Notes: a model not told the origin generated them from the letters alone. Shown: positions 1-10,634, counted from the first letter of the stretch. The stretch: DNA of 25,830 nucleotides from Reclinomonas americana ATCC 50394 (GCA_048213135.1 PS015021.1:164193-190022), one strand, 5' to 3'. Numbers and translations: made by a program.

Positions 1-208
1 GGGGGGGGGAGGAAAGGGAGAGAAGGGAGAAGGAGGAAAGGGGAGAAAGGGGGAGAAAGGAAGAAGGGGGAGAAACGAAAAAGGGGAGGAAGAGGGAGGG
101 AAGGCGGAGGGAAGGGAGAAGGTGGAGAAGGGAGAAGGGAGAAGGGGGATTGGGGAGGGAAAGGAGACTTGAGTTACACGCCGTGCCAACCACCCTCTCA
201 TACTGCAG
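1..208 (+). other. Purine-rich intron end of upstream gene
   Basis: Positions 1-165 are an almost pure G/A tract built from imperfect GGGAGAAGG-type units. From about 183 the strand becomes pyrimidine-rich and ends in ACTGCAG at 202-208, a good 3' splice site. I read this as the 3' part of an intron of a gene that begins left of the window. No coding signal is seen in the tract. Confidence 0.5.
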
Positions 209-306
209 CTACGTTGGTTCCTGAAGTCGCTTTGCGTGAGGAGATTGCCGCATTCCGTGAGCGACACGGAGGAGCAGTGGCTTCGGAGACGCACAGCATG
301 CAGTAA
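209..306 (+). CDS. Terminal exon of an upstream gene, possibly a U-box protein
   Basis: After the acceptor at 202-208 the frame that starts with two split-codon bases (209-210) runs for 31 codons to TAA at 304-306. The product includes TLVPEVALREEIAAFRERHG and ends SETHSMQ. The pattern L-[IV]-P-x-x-[AT]-L-[KR]-x-x-I-x-x-F resembles the last strand and helix of U-box E3 ubiquitin ligase domains (CHIP/STUB1 and WDSUB1 families), where the domain also sits near the C-terminus. The rest of the U-box would lie left of the window, so this rests on about 20 residues. What is visible is an acceptor, an open frame and a stop; the family name is an inference. An alternative is an unrelated C-terminal helix. 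The gene converges on the minus-strand gene whose stop is at 334-336. Confidence 0.42.
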
Positions 307-333
307 ACAATTTTCGATACATTTTGCGGTTCA

Positions 334-1181
334 TCACCTGAGCTTGTGCTCCACTTCGTCGACCTTTTTCAGGCTGCAGCGCGGCAGGAGTCAGTTATGT
401 GTGTGGTGGAAGGGTAGGAGAAGAAGAAGAGAAATGAGGAAATGGAATCTCGCACCCCCAACAGACACGGTCAGCGATGAAATCAACGCAACGCCATGCA
501 TAATAGGGTGCTTTGAAGGGAAGGGGAACGGAGCAAGGAAGGTACATCACAGAGATAAAAAGATGACGACGGTACGCAGAAAAGGTCGCAAACGAGGGAG
601 ATAAGAGTGACAAACAGCAAAGAACGAGACGACTTGCGCGTGAAGCACACCTTCTTTGCACAGATGACAACCTGCATGGGTGAACAGTCAGTACTTACAC
701 AGCAAAGCGACGGAGCACGAGCAGCGACGAAACTTGGAATCCATCTCCGCCACGAAGCGACCAATGTTTGAAATGTTCTGCACAAAGAGTGAGCATGACA
801 GTCGACTTTGCTGCAAGAGTTAAGTGCACCAACCAGGAAACACGCTGTTAGTCGGTCTTCCTCTCTGCAAAAGTCACGAGCCAGAGGGCCCATGCGTTCC
901 TGGGGACGAGAGGTCAAAGGCGGTGAGTGGGGAGGTAAAGGGAGAGGGAAGAGGGAAGAGGGAAGANNNNNNNNNNNNNNNNNNNNNNNNNNNNNNNNNN
1001 NNNNNNNNNNNNNNNNNNNNNNNNNNNNNNNNNNNNNNNNNNNNNNNNNNNNNNNNNNNNNNNNNNNNNNNNNNNNNNNNNNNNNNNNNNNNNNNNNNNN
1101 NNNNNNNNNNNNNNNNNNNNNNNNNNNNNNNNNNNNNNNNNNNNNNNNNNNNNNNNNNNNNNNNNNNNNNNNNNNNNNNNN

Positions 1182-1214
<33 letters not shown>

Positions 1215-1969
1215 AAAGATGGATACTCACAGCAATGTGACCAGGGCACTCGCAGAGCAGGGATGTGTGACACGAGAAGCAAAAATCGGAGGCAGAACTC
1301 AATAAAAAACCAAGGCCAGAGGCACAAGCAGCAATGAAACTGGGTTGCACACACAGCACCCAGAAGGGGGACAGCGATACATACTCGAGTGTGCTGCAGG
1401 GTTTGCGTGTGTGTGTGTGTGTGCGAGAGAGAGACGAGCAAGGGGCGAAGAGGAGTGAAACTGACAGCGCTTGCGAGAGAGCAGTGCTGCAAGAGACAGG
1501 GACACGCGGTGTAAGAAAAGGGAAAGAAAATGGTGAGACGAGCCAAAAAATGAAAGCGCGTGAGACAACTACACGACAGACATGCTGACAACAGAGACAG
1601 AGACATGCAGCGAAAGCGGAACACAAGAGAGACGAACACACGACAGAGGGAGAGAGAAAATAAGGGGAACACAATGCGATCGCAATCAATCACACTCATC
1701 AATGCACACACACAAAATCCTTCTCACCCTTACTCTCACTCTCTCCCTCCCTGTCCCTTCGCCTTCCCCTCCTCCTTCCTCACCTGCACAGCGCCCGAGA
1801 CATGTCTCGCCAAGTGCATCAACTCACGAAACGAGTCCACCACCAACCCCTGCACTGGCCGATACAACGGCGTCTCCTGCACCGCAAGCAGACCGCCGCT
1901 GCCAAACGCACCCGGAGGAAGCGCCGGCGAAGGAGCCACAGAAGTCGACGACGACAAATCCTCGCTCAT
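334..1969 (-). CDS. Small coiled-coil protein, BORCS5-like BORC subunit (tentative)
   Basis: Proposed exons on the minus strand: 1969-1784 (62 codons from ATG), 777-734, 671-626, 510-488 and 373-334 (TGA stop), giving about 112 aa with phase kept at each junction. Exon 1 is Ser/Pro-rich (starts MSEDLSSSTS) and then reads VQETPLYRPVQGLVVDSF. Exons 2-3 give NISNIGRFVAEMDSK and LSSVQRRCASRASRL, which look like an amphipathic coiled coil. The last exon is LKKVDEVEHKLR then stop. The order of an E-x-P-x-[YF]-x-P-x-x-x-G-L motif, a coiled coil with E-M-D, and a V-[DN]-E-[VM] helix matches BORCS5 (LOH12CR1/myrlysin), a subunit of the BORC complex that couples lysosomes to kinesin through ARL8. The human protein is longer and N-myristoylated; this one lacks Gly2. 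Intron 1 (778-1783) contains a gap, so another exon could be hidden. The 23-nt exon 488-510 is the weakest; it was chosen because it restores phase and follows a strong pyrimidine tract. The family call is an inference. Confidence 0.45.
778..1783 (-). other. Large intron of the minus-strand gene
   Basis: The donor on the minus strand is CAG|GTGAGG (1784/1783) and the acceptor is TGTGCAG next to 777. Inside are a G/A-rich tract on the plus strand (919-966), an assembly gap (967-1181), a (GA)n run (1182-1211) and a short (GT)n run near 1406-1422. I see no convincing extra exon in the readable part. Confidence 0.5.
967..1181. other. Assembly gap (215 N)
   Basis: A run of N flanked by GGAAGA repeats on the left and (GA)n on the right. 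It lies in the first intron of the minus-strand gene. The gap probably reflects a collapsed or unread purine microsatellite. Confidence 0.95.
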
Positions 1970-3018
1970 CAATGGAGGAAATGATAATAGTATGTTCGTC
2001 CGTTCGTCGCATGCGTCGATACGTGATGGGGCGATGGGCGTAAAGGTGGGAATGTCTGTTGCAACTGGCGTCTGTGCGAGTGCGCGTGTGCATGTGCGTG
2101 AGACGACATGGCGCGAAACTTGCATCTTGCAACACACGAACAAAACAAACAACGATCGCTGCTCTGCTCTCTCACGCACCATCACACTCAACGCATTCCT
2201 GCTTGCGCCGTTCTGCCGCTCGTCGACATGGACATGTCCACAAAAACACGCGGGACATGTCACTCGCACTTGTCACCACGCGGTTGCCAGTCAAGCGACG
2301 ACACATAACGCATTGTGCAACTGTGGCAGCATGCAAGCACACGCGTGTGAGCGAACGAGCGATCAACAGAGATGGCCATCACGACGGTTCTCTCTTGTTT
2401 TTCCCCCGCACTCACTGATCCATCGCGCAAAGGATGCATGCAGAAAAACACACAGAAGAGAAGCACACGCAGTAGTGCCTAATGAAAGAAAGAAAACGAG
2501 ACAGATGGCCATCACGAGTTTCTTTTCCCTTCGTTTCCCAACGCACTCACTGATATGCACGCGTCACACGTAGGAGAGAAGGCAGAAGGAAGCACACACA
2601 TGCAGCAGTGCTCAACGAAAGAAAGTAAGAAAAGGCAGAGAGGTGGCCATCACAACTTTTCTTTCCCTCGTTTGCCCCCGCACTCACTATTCCATAATCG
2701 CACAGTAGTATGCAAAGATACCGCGGAAAGCGCGCACGTGCAAAGAAGAAATAAAGAAAGCGCGACAGATGGCCATCACGACGTTTTCTTCTCTCTCGTT
2801 TGCCCACGCACTCACCGATCAATCATCGCACAGTAGTATGCAACGAGCAGAAAGTGCGCACATGCTCTCTGCACGCACGCCACGCGCGCACAAGAACCGA
2901 GAAAACACACACGGACAAATCGCACGCCTGACGTCATGTGCACATGCACATGCACACGCACGCACTTTTGCCTTTTCCCCTCTTTTTGCGTTTTTCTCAA
3001 GAGCAGAGTGTGCTTCAT
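1970..3018. promoter_or_regulatory. Divergent intergenic region between the minus-strand gene and RPA2
   Basis: The start codons at 1969 (minus) and 3019 (plus) face away from each other, so this ~1.05 kb should hold both promoters. It contains a four-copy tandem repeat (2371-2845), a CA/TG-rich stretch at 2935-2965, and no credible coding exon. I see no clear TATA box or other core element. An untranslated or short coding first exon of the RPA2 gene could also sit here: a pyrimidine-rich stretch runs up to an AG at 2999-3002. Confidence 0.5.
2371..2845. repeat. Four-copy ~130-bp tandem repeat
   Basis: The block GATGGCCATCACGA (with variants) recurs at about 2372, 2505, 2644 and 2769. Each is followed by a T/C-rich run, then a CGCACTCACTGAT-like block, then a variable stretch ending in GAAAGAAAG-type sequence. 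The copies are diverged but co-linear, with spacings of about 133, 139 and 125 bp. The array sits in the divergent intergenic region. Confidence 0.85.
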
Positions 3019-3164
3019 ATGTTGCAACCCAAGCGCCACATTTGGCGGGAGGCGGTTCCCGCGCAGTCGAGCAGCAAGTTGCAGGAGATTGTGCAGCCGC
3101 ATTTGGATGCCTTCAATCACTTTGTGCAACGCGGGTTGCCGTTGTTGGCGCAGACGATTCCGGT

Positions 3165-3199
<35 letters not shown>

Positions 3200-3962
3200 A
3201 GGAGAGAGAGAGTGTATGTGTGTTTGTGAGAGAGAGAGAGTGAGTGAGTGTGAGAGAGAGAGAGAGTGAGAAAGAGAGAGAGTGTGTGCGTGAGAGAGAG
3301 TGAGAGAGTGAAAGTGAGAGAGTGAGAGAAAGAGTGATTGCATGCATTTTTTTTGTTGGCACGCACCCAAGCACACATACTCGCAGAGAGAGAGAGAGAG
3401 AGAGACTGACTGACACGCTCTCTCACGCACTGAGTGTGTGTGTGTGTGTGATAGGAGAGTGAATGCTTGTGTTTTGCTGCACATTCTCTCTCTTTTGTGC
3501 ACAGTGAGAGAGTGCTTGTGAGATGAGAGGGTGAGGGTGAGAGTTAGCAATGCAGTCGGTGACTCTCGTGCGTCACATCACTTGCACGCGCCCCAACGTG
3601 CTCTCTCTCTCTCTCTCTCTCTCTGAGTTTTCTCATTCACGCATGTCTCTTCCCATTCCGTTCAAGAAGAACACAAAGCATCGCTGGTTGGATGCAGCCT
3701 CGTCTTTCTCACACCCTTCTCCCCCTTCTCTCTCTCTCACTCAGAGCTTTCTCATTCACGCATGTCTCTTGTTCACGCTTTCCCATTCCGTTCATGAAGA
3801 ACACAAAGCATCGCTCGAAGGATGCAGCCTCGCCTTGCTCACCCCCCTTTCTCACTTGCTCTCTCTCTCTCTCTCATTCTCGCATTCATGCATTCTCTTG
3901 TTCATGAAGAATGCAAAGCATCGCTCGAAGGATGCAGCCTCTCATTGCTCCCTTTCCCACTT

Positions 3963-4023
<61 letters not shown>

Positions 4024-4226
4024 NNNNNNNNNNNNNNNNNNNNNNNNNNNNNNNNNNNNNNNNNNNNNNNNNNNNNNNNNNNNNNNNNNNNNNNNNNNNN
4101 NNNNNNNNNNNNNNNNNNNNNNNGTACGTACGTACGTTACGTTAACCGTACGTTACGTACGTACGTACGTACGTACGTACGTACTACGTACGTACGACGT
4201 ACGTACGTACGTACGTCGTCGTCGTC

Positions 4227-4323
<97 letters not shown>

Positions 4324-7074
4324 CTCTCAGTTCTCTCATTTTGACGTTCTCTTGTTCACATGCTTTCCCATTTCGTTCATGAAGAATGCAAGCATCGCTC
4401 GAAGGATGCAGCCTTGCCCCCTTTCCCACTTGCTCTCTCTCTTTCAGCTCTCTCACTCACATTCTCTTGTTCACATACTTTCGTCCATGAAGAACGCAAA
4501 GCATCGCTCGTTGGATGCAGCCTCGCCTTTCTCACCCCCTTTCTCACTTGCTCTCTCTCTCTCTCTGAGCTTTCTCATTCATGAAGAACGCAAAGCATCG
4601 CTCGCTGGATGCAGCCTCGCCTTTCTCTCCCCCTCACCCACTTGCTCTCTCTCTCTCTCTCTCAGTTCTCTCAGTTCTCTTGTTCACACGCTCTCCCATT
4701 TCGTTCATGCAGAACACGATGTATCGCTCGAAGGATGCAGCCTCTGATTCCCCTCTCCTTTCCCCACGTGCTCTCTTTCCTGTCACGCCTGCACACTTTC
4801 TTCTTTCACATTCCTGCACACTTTCTTCCTCTCTCGTCCTTATCACTTCATCCGTCCCTCTCAATCATCCACTCATTCCCTTCTCCCTTTTTTGCAGGCC
4901 GTGGAGATCGAGGACCCCGACACCAAGGACTACTTTAAAGATATGCCCCTTCTGCTCTCTTACCCTTCCTTTCCCCTCCACCCCCAGTGCCTGAGAACGC
5001 CTCTTTCTTGTTGTTGTGCTCCCCTCACTGTCGATCCAGTCGATCAACATTGGCAAGCCCACGGAGGATCCGAGTGTGGTGCGTGCACAGCAAAGCGCAC
5101 CGCCTTCCCTTCGTGCTCATTCCCCCACAGGTCCGCGGCCGCCACTCCACCTACCGCGGCGACCTGACTGTGACGCTGAGCCGCGTCATGGCCGACGGCA
5201 CCAGCCTGCAGTCCACTCATCGACTCGGCATGCTGCCGGTGATGATCAGGGTGCGTGCTGCTGACGACCACACACACCCTCTCTTTACAGTCTTAACAAC
5301 ATGACGTTTCCGCAGTCATGCCTCTGCCGTCTGGAGAACAAGACGCCGGCACAGCTGACGCAGCTCCACGAGGACGCCCAGGAGATGGGCGGCTACTTCC
5401 TCTGCAGTGGTGTCGAGCGCTGCATTCGCCTGCTGGTCATTGCGCGGCGAAACTATGTTGCGCCTCTCGAAGTCCTTTTTGCCGGCTCTTTCTCTCTCAT
5501 GTACCTGACGTGCGGCGATTGCGTGCGTAGCCCATTGCCATCAATCGACCCTCGTTTGCGGGGCGCGGACCCAAGTTCACCCCCTTTGGTATTCTGGTGA
5601 GTCGCGCTTCCTTTCCTCACTTTCCATTGCCGATCTCAGGCCTCTATCCCCTCTCGTCAGGTCCGCTGCGTGCGTCCCGATTTCAGCTCCTCGACCAACG
5701 TCGTCCACTACCTCAGCACCGGCGAGGTCCTCCTCTCGCTCACCGTGCTCAAATCGCAGTTCTTCCTGCCCGTCGTTCTCATTCTCAAGGTATTGTGTCA
5801 CGAATGATGTCTCCTCTCGTGTAATCTCTTGCCGACCCCTTCTTCCCCTCGTCACAGCTGCTGAAAGAGTCGAGCGACCGCGACATTTACGACCGCATCA
5901 TCCAAGGCGACGTCGAGGACACCTTTGTCGCCCAGCGTGCCGAGGCCGTGTTGCGCGAGTTCCGCGACTCGTACCCGCAGTGCAACTCGCAGGAGTCGTG
6001 CTTGGCCATGATTGGTGCGTTAGTTTGCTTCTGAAGACTTCGAGTCGCTCTCTTCAATCCTGTTGTGGTCCTCTGTACTTTTGTGCTCCTTGAGTGTATC
6101 TCACTCCTTCCTTGTTACTCGCAGGCGGTCTCTTCCGCGCACGCCTGGACGCCTCGTCGCGTCTCAGCGATGTGGAAGTCGGTCGCATGCTCGTTCGCGA
6201 CTTTATTCTCGTGCATCTGGAGAGCCATGCGGACAAGTACAACTTTTTGATGTTGCGCGGAGAAGGGAAGAGAATGATGCAAAAAAAAAAGGCTCGCCGA
6301 CTTAACTTTTGTGTCGTGCAGTGTGATTCTGCAAAAGCTGTACCGCCTGGTCAAGGGCGACATCATGGCCGACTCGTCCGACAGTCCGCTCTACCAGGAG
6401 GCGCTGACCGGTGGTCATGTGTACCAGGTGTTGCTGAAGGTTGGTGGGGAGAGGGGGAAGGGGGGGAAGGGAGGGAAAGGGAGAGGGAAAGGGAGGGGAA
6501 GGGAGGGGAAGGGAGCGGGAGAGGGAGGGAGACGGAGAGTGTATTTCTCCCGTTCTCTCCTCGTGCCTTTTGTGTGTTTGCTTCTCGCACTCTCTTTCTC
6601 TCTCTCTCTCTTTCTTATCTGTGTGTCTCTGTTTCCATGTCTGTCTCCCGTTCTCTCCTGGTGCCTTTTTTGTGTTTTTAATTCTCTCTTTTCTCTCTCA
6701 NNNNNNNNNNNNNNNNNNNNNNNNNNNNNNNNNNNNNNNNNNNNNNNNNNNNNNNNNNNNNNNNNNNNNNNNNNNNNNNNNNNNNNNNNNNNNNNNNNNN
6801 NNNNNNNNNNNNNNNNNNNNNNNNNNNNNNNNNNNNNNNNNNNNNNNNNNNNNNNNNNNNNNNNNNNNNNNNNNNNNNNNNNNNNNNNNNNNNNNNNNNN
6901 NNNNNNNNNNNNNNNNNNNNNNNNNNNNNNNNNNNNNNNNNNNNNNNNNNNNNNNNNNNNNNNNNNNNNNNNNNNNNNNNNNNNNNNNNNNNNNNNNNNN
7001 NNNNNNNNNNNNNNNNNNNNNNNNNNNNNNNNNNNNNNNNNNNNNNNNNNNNNNNNNNNNNNNNNNNNNNNNNN

Positions 7075-7130
<56 letters not shown>

Positions 7131-7329
7131 ATCTATTTGTCTCTGCCTCTATATCTGTCTCATTCTCTCCCTTTCTCTCTCTCTTTCTCTCTATATCTGT
7201 TTGTCTCTGCCTCTGTATCTGTCTCATTCTCTCTCTATGTGTGTCTGTCTCTGTGCCTGTCTTTTTCTCTCTCTATGCGTGTCTCTCTGTGTCTGTCTTT
7301 TTTTCTCTTTCTCTACATATGTGTCTCTG

Positions 7330-7375
<46 letters not shown>

Positions 7376-10300
7376 GTTGTCTGTCTATCTATATATCAAG
7401 CTCCATCACTCGCTCCCTGTCACTCTCTCTGTTTGAGTCTCTGAGTCAATCTCTCTTCTCCTTGCCTAGAGTCCCTCACATCATCTGGGAGAGAGAGAAG
7501 TCAGAGAAGATATCGAAAACATGAAAGAGAATGAGGAGAGGAAAGAGATGACCTGTTTGGGCAAGTGCGGTGTGATCATATTTTTGTGTACGTGACTTGC
7601 TTCTTTCTATTACTCTTCACCACCGGCCCTCCCCTTCCCTGTGCACTCAAGCACCCTTCTCCCCCATTTTCAGGACAAGCTGACGGACTTCCTCAACGGC
7701 ATGCGCGCTGTCGCGATGAAGGAAATGCGTGCGTCGAGCTACAAATCGCGTGATTTCCTCAGCAGTTGCGTTGACGCATTCTTTCCAGTTTTGAGAGATT
7801 CGCCCCTTACCCTTCTTCCTCCTCCGCGCAGCCGAGTTCTTCAAGAAGCTGATTGAGAAGAACCCGGTCGATGTCGGTCGCAAAATCGAGTACTTTTTGA
7901 AGACCGGCAACCTGGTCTCCAATCGCATTCTCGGTCTCGGCCAGGTGCATCTCGCGCGGCCAGTGTTGTCACATCGTGTTATCTTGATCTGATTGTGTGT
8001 GTGTGTGTTGATGCACGCAGACGGCCGGCTTTGTGATCATTGCGGAAAAGCTGAATTTCTTCCGCTACATTTCGCACTTTGCGTCGATTCATCGTGGTCA
8101 GGCGTTTACGGAGATGCGTACCACCTCCATCCGCAAGCTGCTGCCAGACGCGTGGGGTTTGTCTGTTCATCACTTGTCACCAGCGATGCTTGATTGACTC
8201 ACTGCGTGTTGTTTGTGATGCACAGGTTTCATGTGCCCGGTGCACACTCCCGACGGTGCGCCTTGCGGTCTGCTCAATCACTTGAGCTCCTCATGCCAGG
8301 TTCGTGCGAGAGAGTCTCCACGAAGTGCCTTCTTTCGCACGCACACTCATGCCTGCTTCGTGGCACAGATTACCAACCGCGAGCGAACCGTTGACGAAGA
8401 CGATGCGCTCGTCAGCGTGCTCGTCGGCCTCGGCATGAGCCCCGTGCCTGAGGGCGGTCACCCTCCGCCGCGCACTTTGGCTGTGTTCCTCGACGGGCGA
8501 GTGATTGGCTACACGCCGCCGAACCGCCTCGAGTATCTCACGCAGCGTCTGCGGCACTTCAAAGTCACCGGCACTGAGGATGGAGTTGCGTGTGGTTTTC
8601 ACTTGCTGGTGGACCTACCCTTTTCCTTCGTCTTTTGCTGTTTTCTCTCTCGCTTGCTGCGTCTATCTTGCTTGCGGTGTCTCTCTCTTGCTCGCTGTGT
8701 CTCTCTCTTGTCGCCTGTCCTCTCTCTCTCTCTCTCTCTCTCTCTCGTCGTCTCTCTTACTTTGTCGGTCCGTCCGTCGTCTCTCTCGTTCGTCCGTCCT
8801 CCGACCTCTTCTTCGTTCGTCCGTCCGTCCGACTCCTTCTTCGTTCGTCCGTCNNNNNNNNNNNNNNNNNNNNNNNNNNNNNNNNNNNNNNNNNNNNNNN
8901 NNNNNNNNNNNNNNNNNNNNNNNNNNNNNNNNNNNNNNNNNNNNNNNNNNNNNNNNNNNNNNNNNNNNNNNNNNNNNNNNNNNNNNNNNNNNNNNNNNNN
9001 NNNNNNNNNNNNNNNNNNNNNNNNNNNNNNNNNNNNNNNNNNNNNNNNNNNNNNNNNNNNNNNNNNNNNNNNNNNNNNNNNNNNNNNNNNNNNNNNNNNN
9101 NNNNNNNNNNNNNNNNNNNNNNNNNNNNNNNNNNNNNNNNNNNNNNNNNNNNNNNNNNNNNNNNNNNNNNNNNNNNNNNNNNNNNNNNNNNNNNNNNNNN
9201 NNNNNNNNNNNNNNNNNNNNNNNNNNNNNNNNNNNNNNNNNNNNNNNNNNNNNNNNNNNNNNNNNNNNNNNNNNNNNNNNNNNNNNNNNNNNNNNNNNNN
9301 NNNNNNNNNNNNNNNNNNNNNNNNNNNNNNNNNNNNNNNNNNNNNNNNNNNNNNNNNNNNNNNNNNNNNNNNNNNNNNNNNNNNNNNNNGTTCCGTTTCG
9401 TTTCGTCGTTTTCGTTTCCTTCCTTCCGTCCGTTCGTTCGTCGTCGGTCCGTCTACTTCGTCGTTCGTCGGTCGGTCGTCTCTCTTCGTCGTCGTCGTCG
9501 TGTCTCTCTCTCGTCGTCCTCGTCTCTCTCTCTCTCTCTCTCTCTCTCTAGTCGTCTGTCTCTTTATGGTCGCCTGGCTCTCACTTGTCGCCTCGCACTC
9601 TCTTGTCGCCTCGCACTCTCTTGTCGCCTCGCACTCTCTTGTCGCCTGTCTCTCTCTTGTCGCCTGGCTCTCTCTTGTTGCCTCGCTCTCTGTGGTCGCC
9701 TCGCACTCTCAGGTCGCCTGTCTCTCTCTCATGTTGTCTCTTTTCTGCTTGTTTCTTTCTTCCTCTCCCTTTCTCTTTTTGCCTTTCTCTCCCTCTCCCC
9801 TCTCTCCCTCCCTCCCTCCCTTCCTCGCTCACTGTTGTGCTCTCCCTTCCTCTCTTCCCCTTTCTTCCTCTCACACTGATTCTTCTCTCGCTTGCAGGTG
9901 ACACCGACGCTGGAGATTGGCCTTGTCCCTCCAGCGCAGTACGGCCCGTTCCCCGGCCTCTTCCTGTTCTCTCACGTATCGCGCTTCATGCGCCCTGTCA
10001 TTCACATGGCGACGGGCAAGACGGAGCTGATTGGCACGCTGGAGAATGTTGAGTGGGAGATGTGGCGGTGGATAGTAATGTGCAACTCACGTTTTTCCCC
10101 TTCTGTGCATGCAGGCGTACCTCGACATTGCTTGTGTCGACGAGGATATCAAGCCGCACGTGACCACCCACCGTGAGGAGAATCCTCTGAACATGCTGAG
10201 GTTTGTGCATCGGCGAAGACTCGCTCGCTTTGTTGTATGATTGACTCTCGTGTGCAGCGTGGTCGCCTGCCTGACGCCGTACTCGTGCCAGAACCAGTCG

Positions 10301-10591
10301 CCGCGTAACATGTTGCGTACCCTCGGTAGAACACTGGAAGGGTCCCGTTCTTCTCTTTCATGAGGTCTCCGCCACGTGCGCTCTGCTCCCCCTTTCGATC
10401 GCTCTGCTCTCTCCCCCCTATCGCTCTGCTCTCTCCCCCTTCGCTGTGCTCTCTCCCCCTTCGCTGTGCTCTCTCCCATCGCTCTACTCTCTCCCCCCTT
10501 CGCTATCCTTCTCTCTCTCTCTCTCTCTCTCTCTTCGCTCTGCTCTTCTTCCCTTTGCTCTGCTCTTCTTCCCTTCGCTCTGCCTCTCTCT

Positions 10592-10634
<43 letters not shown>

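Larger units (their letters stand above)
3640..4745. repeat. Seven-copy minisatellite with (CT)n spacers
   Basis: A core of about 50 bp, CATGAAGAACGCAAAGCATC followed by GCTCGNNGGATGCAGCCTCG, recurs at about 3653, 3786, 3900, 4374, 4486, 4578 and 4702. The cores are separated by TTCTCACTTG and (CT)n, then GAGCTTTCTCATTCA. Spacing is about 90-130 bp except across the gap and the GTAC array. The array lies wholly inside RPA2 intron 1. Confidence 0.9.
3163..4897 (+). other. RPA2 intron 1, microsatellite- and minisatellite-filled
   Basis: The donor is GTGAGA directly after CCG; the acceptor is TTTTTTGCAG. The 5' part (3163-3420) is GA and GTGAGA repeats on the coding strand. The 3' part (3600-4890) is CT-rich and carries a seven-copy ~110-130-bp minisatellite, a palindromic GTAC array and a gap. 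No exon is seen. Confidence 0.85.
8585..9897 (+). other. RPA2 intron 15, pyrimidine-rich
   Basis: The donor is GGA|GTTGCG and the acceptor GCTTGCAG. The intron is CT-rich throughout on the coding strand, with CGTCCGT and TCGTCG repeats around a gap (8854-9389). The protein reads from EDG directly into VTPTLEIGL, which is continuous in the family, so the gap should not hide an exon. Confidence 0.85.

Noticed and set aside
1182-1210. Telomeric or centromeric repeat
   Set aside because: (GA)n next to a gap, in an intron and flanked by genes on both sides; not a telomere motif.
1560-2573. A 337-codon plus-strand open frame across the divergent intergenic region
   Set aside because: It overlaps the better-supported minus-strand exon 1784-1969 and the tandem repeat. 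Its composition is repeat-like and it has no recognisable family pattern.
3100-4750. Long open frames translating to SLSLSL, RERERE or HTHTHT
   Set aside because: They are translations of (CT)n, (GA)n and (CA)n microsatellites inside RPA2 intron 1. They run through N gaps and are open on both strands for trivial reasons.
2371-4750. CRISPR-like array (regular repeats with spacers)
   Set aside because: Units are 110-130 bp, diverged, with low-complexity CT spacers, in a eukaryotic intron or intergenic region. There are no short direct repeats with unique spacers and no cas genes.
8854-9389. A missing RPA2 exon within the largest gap
   Set aside because: The protein is continuous across the intron (EDG | [12 protein letters not shown]) in comparison with the family, and phase 0 is kept on both sides.
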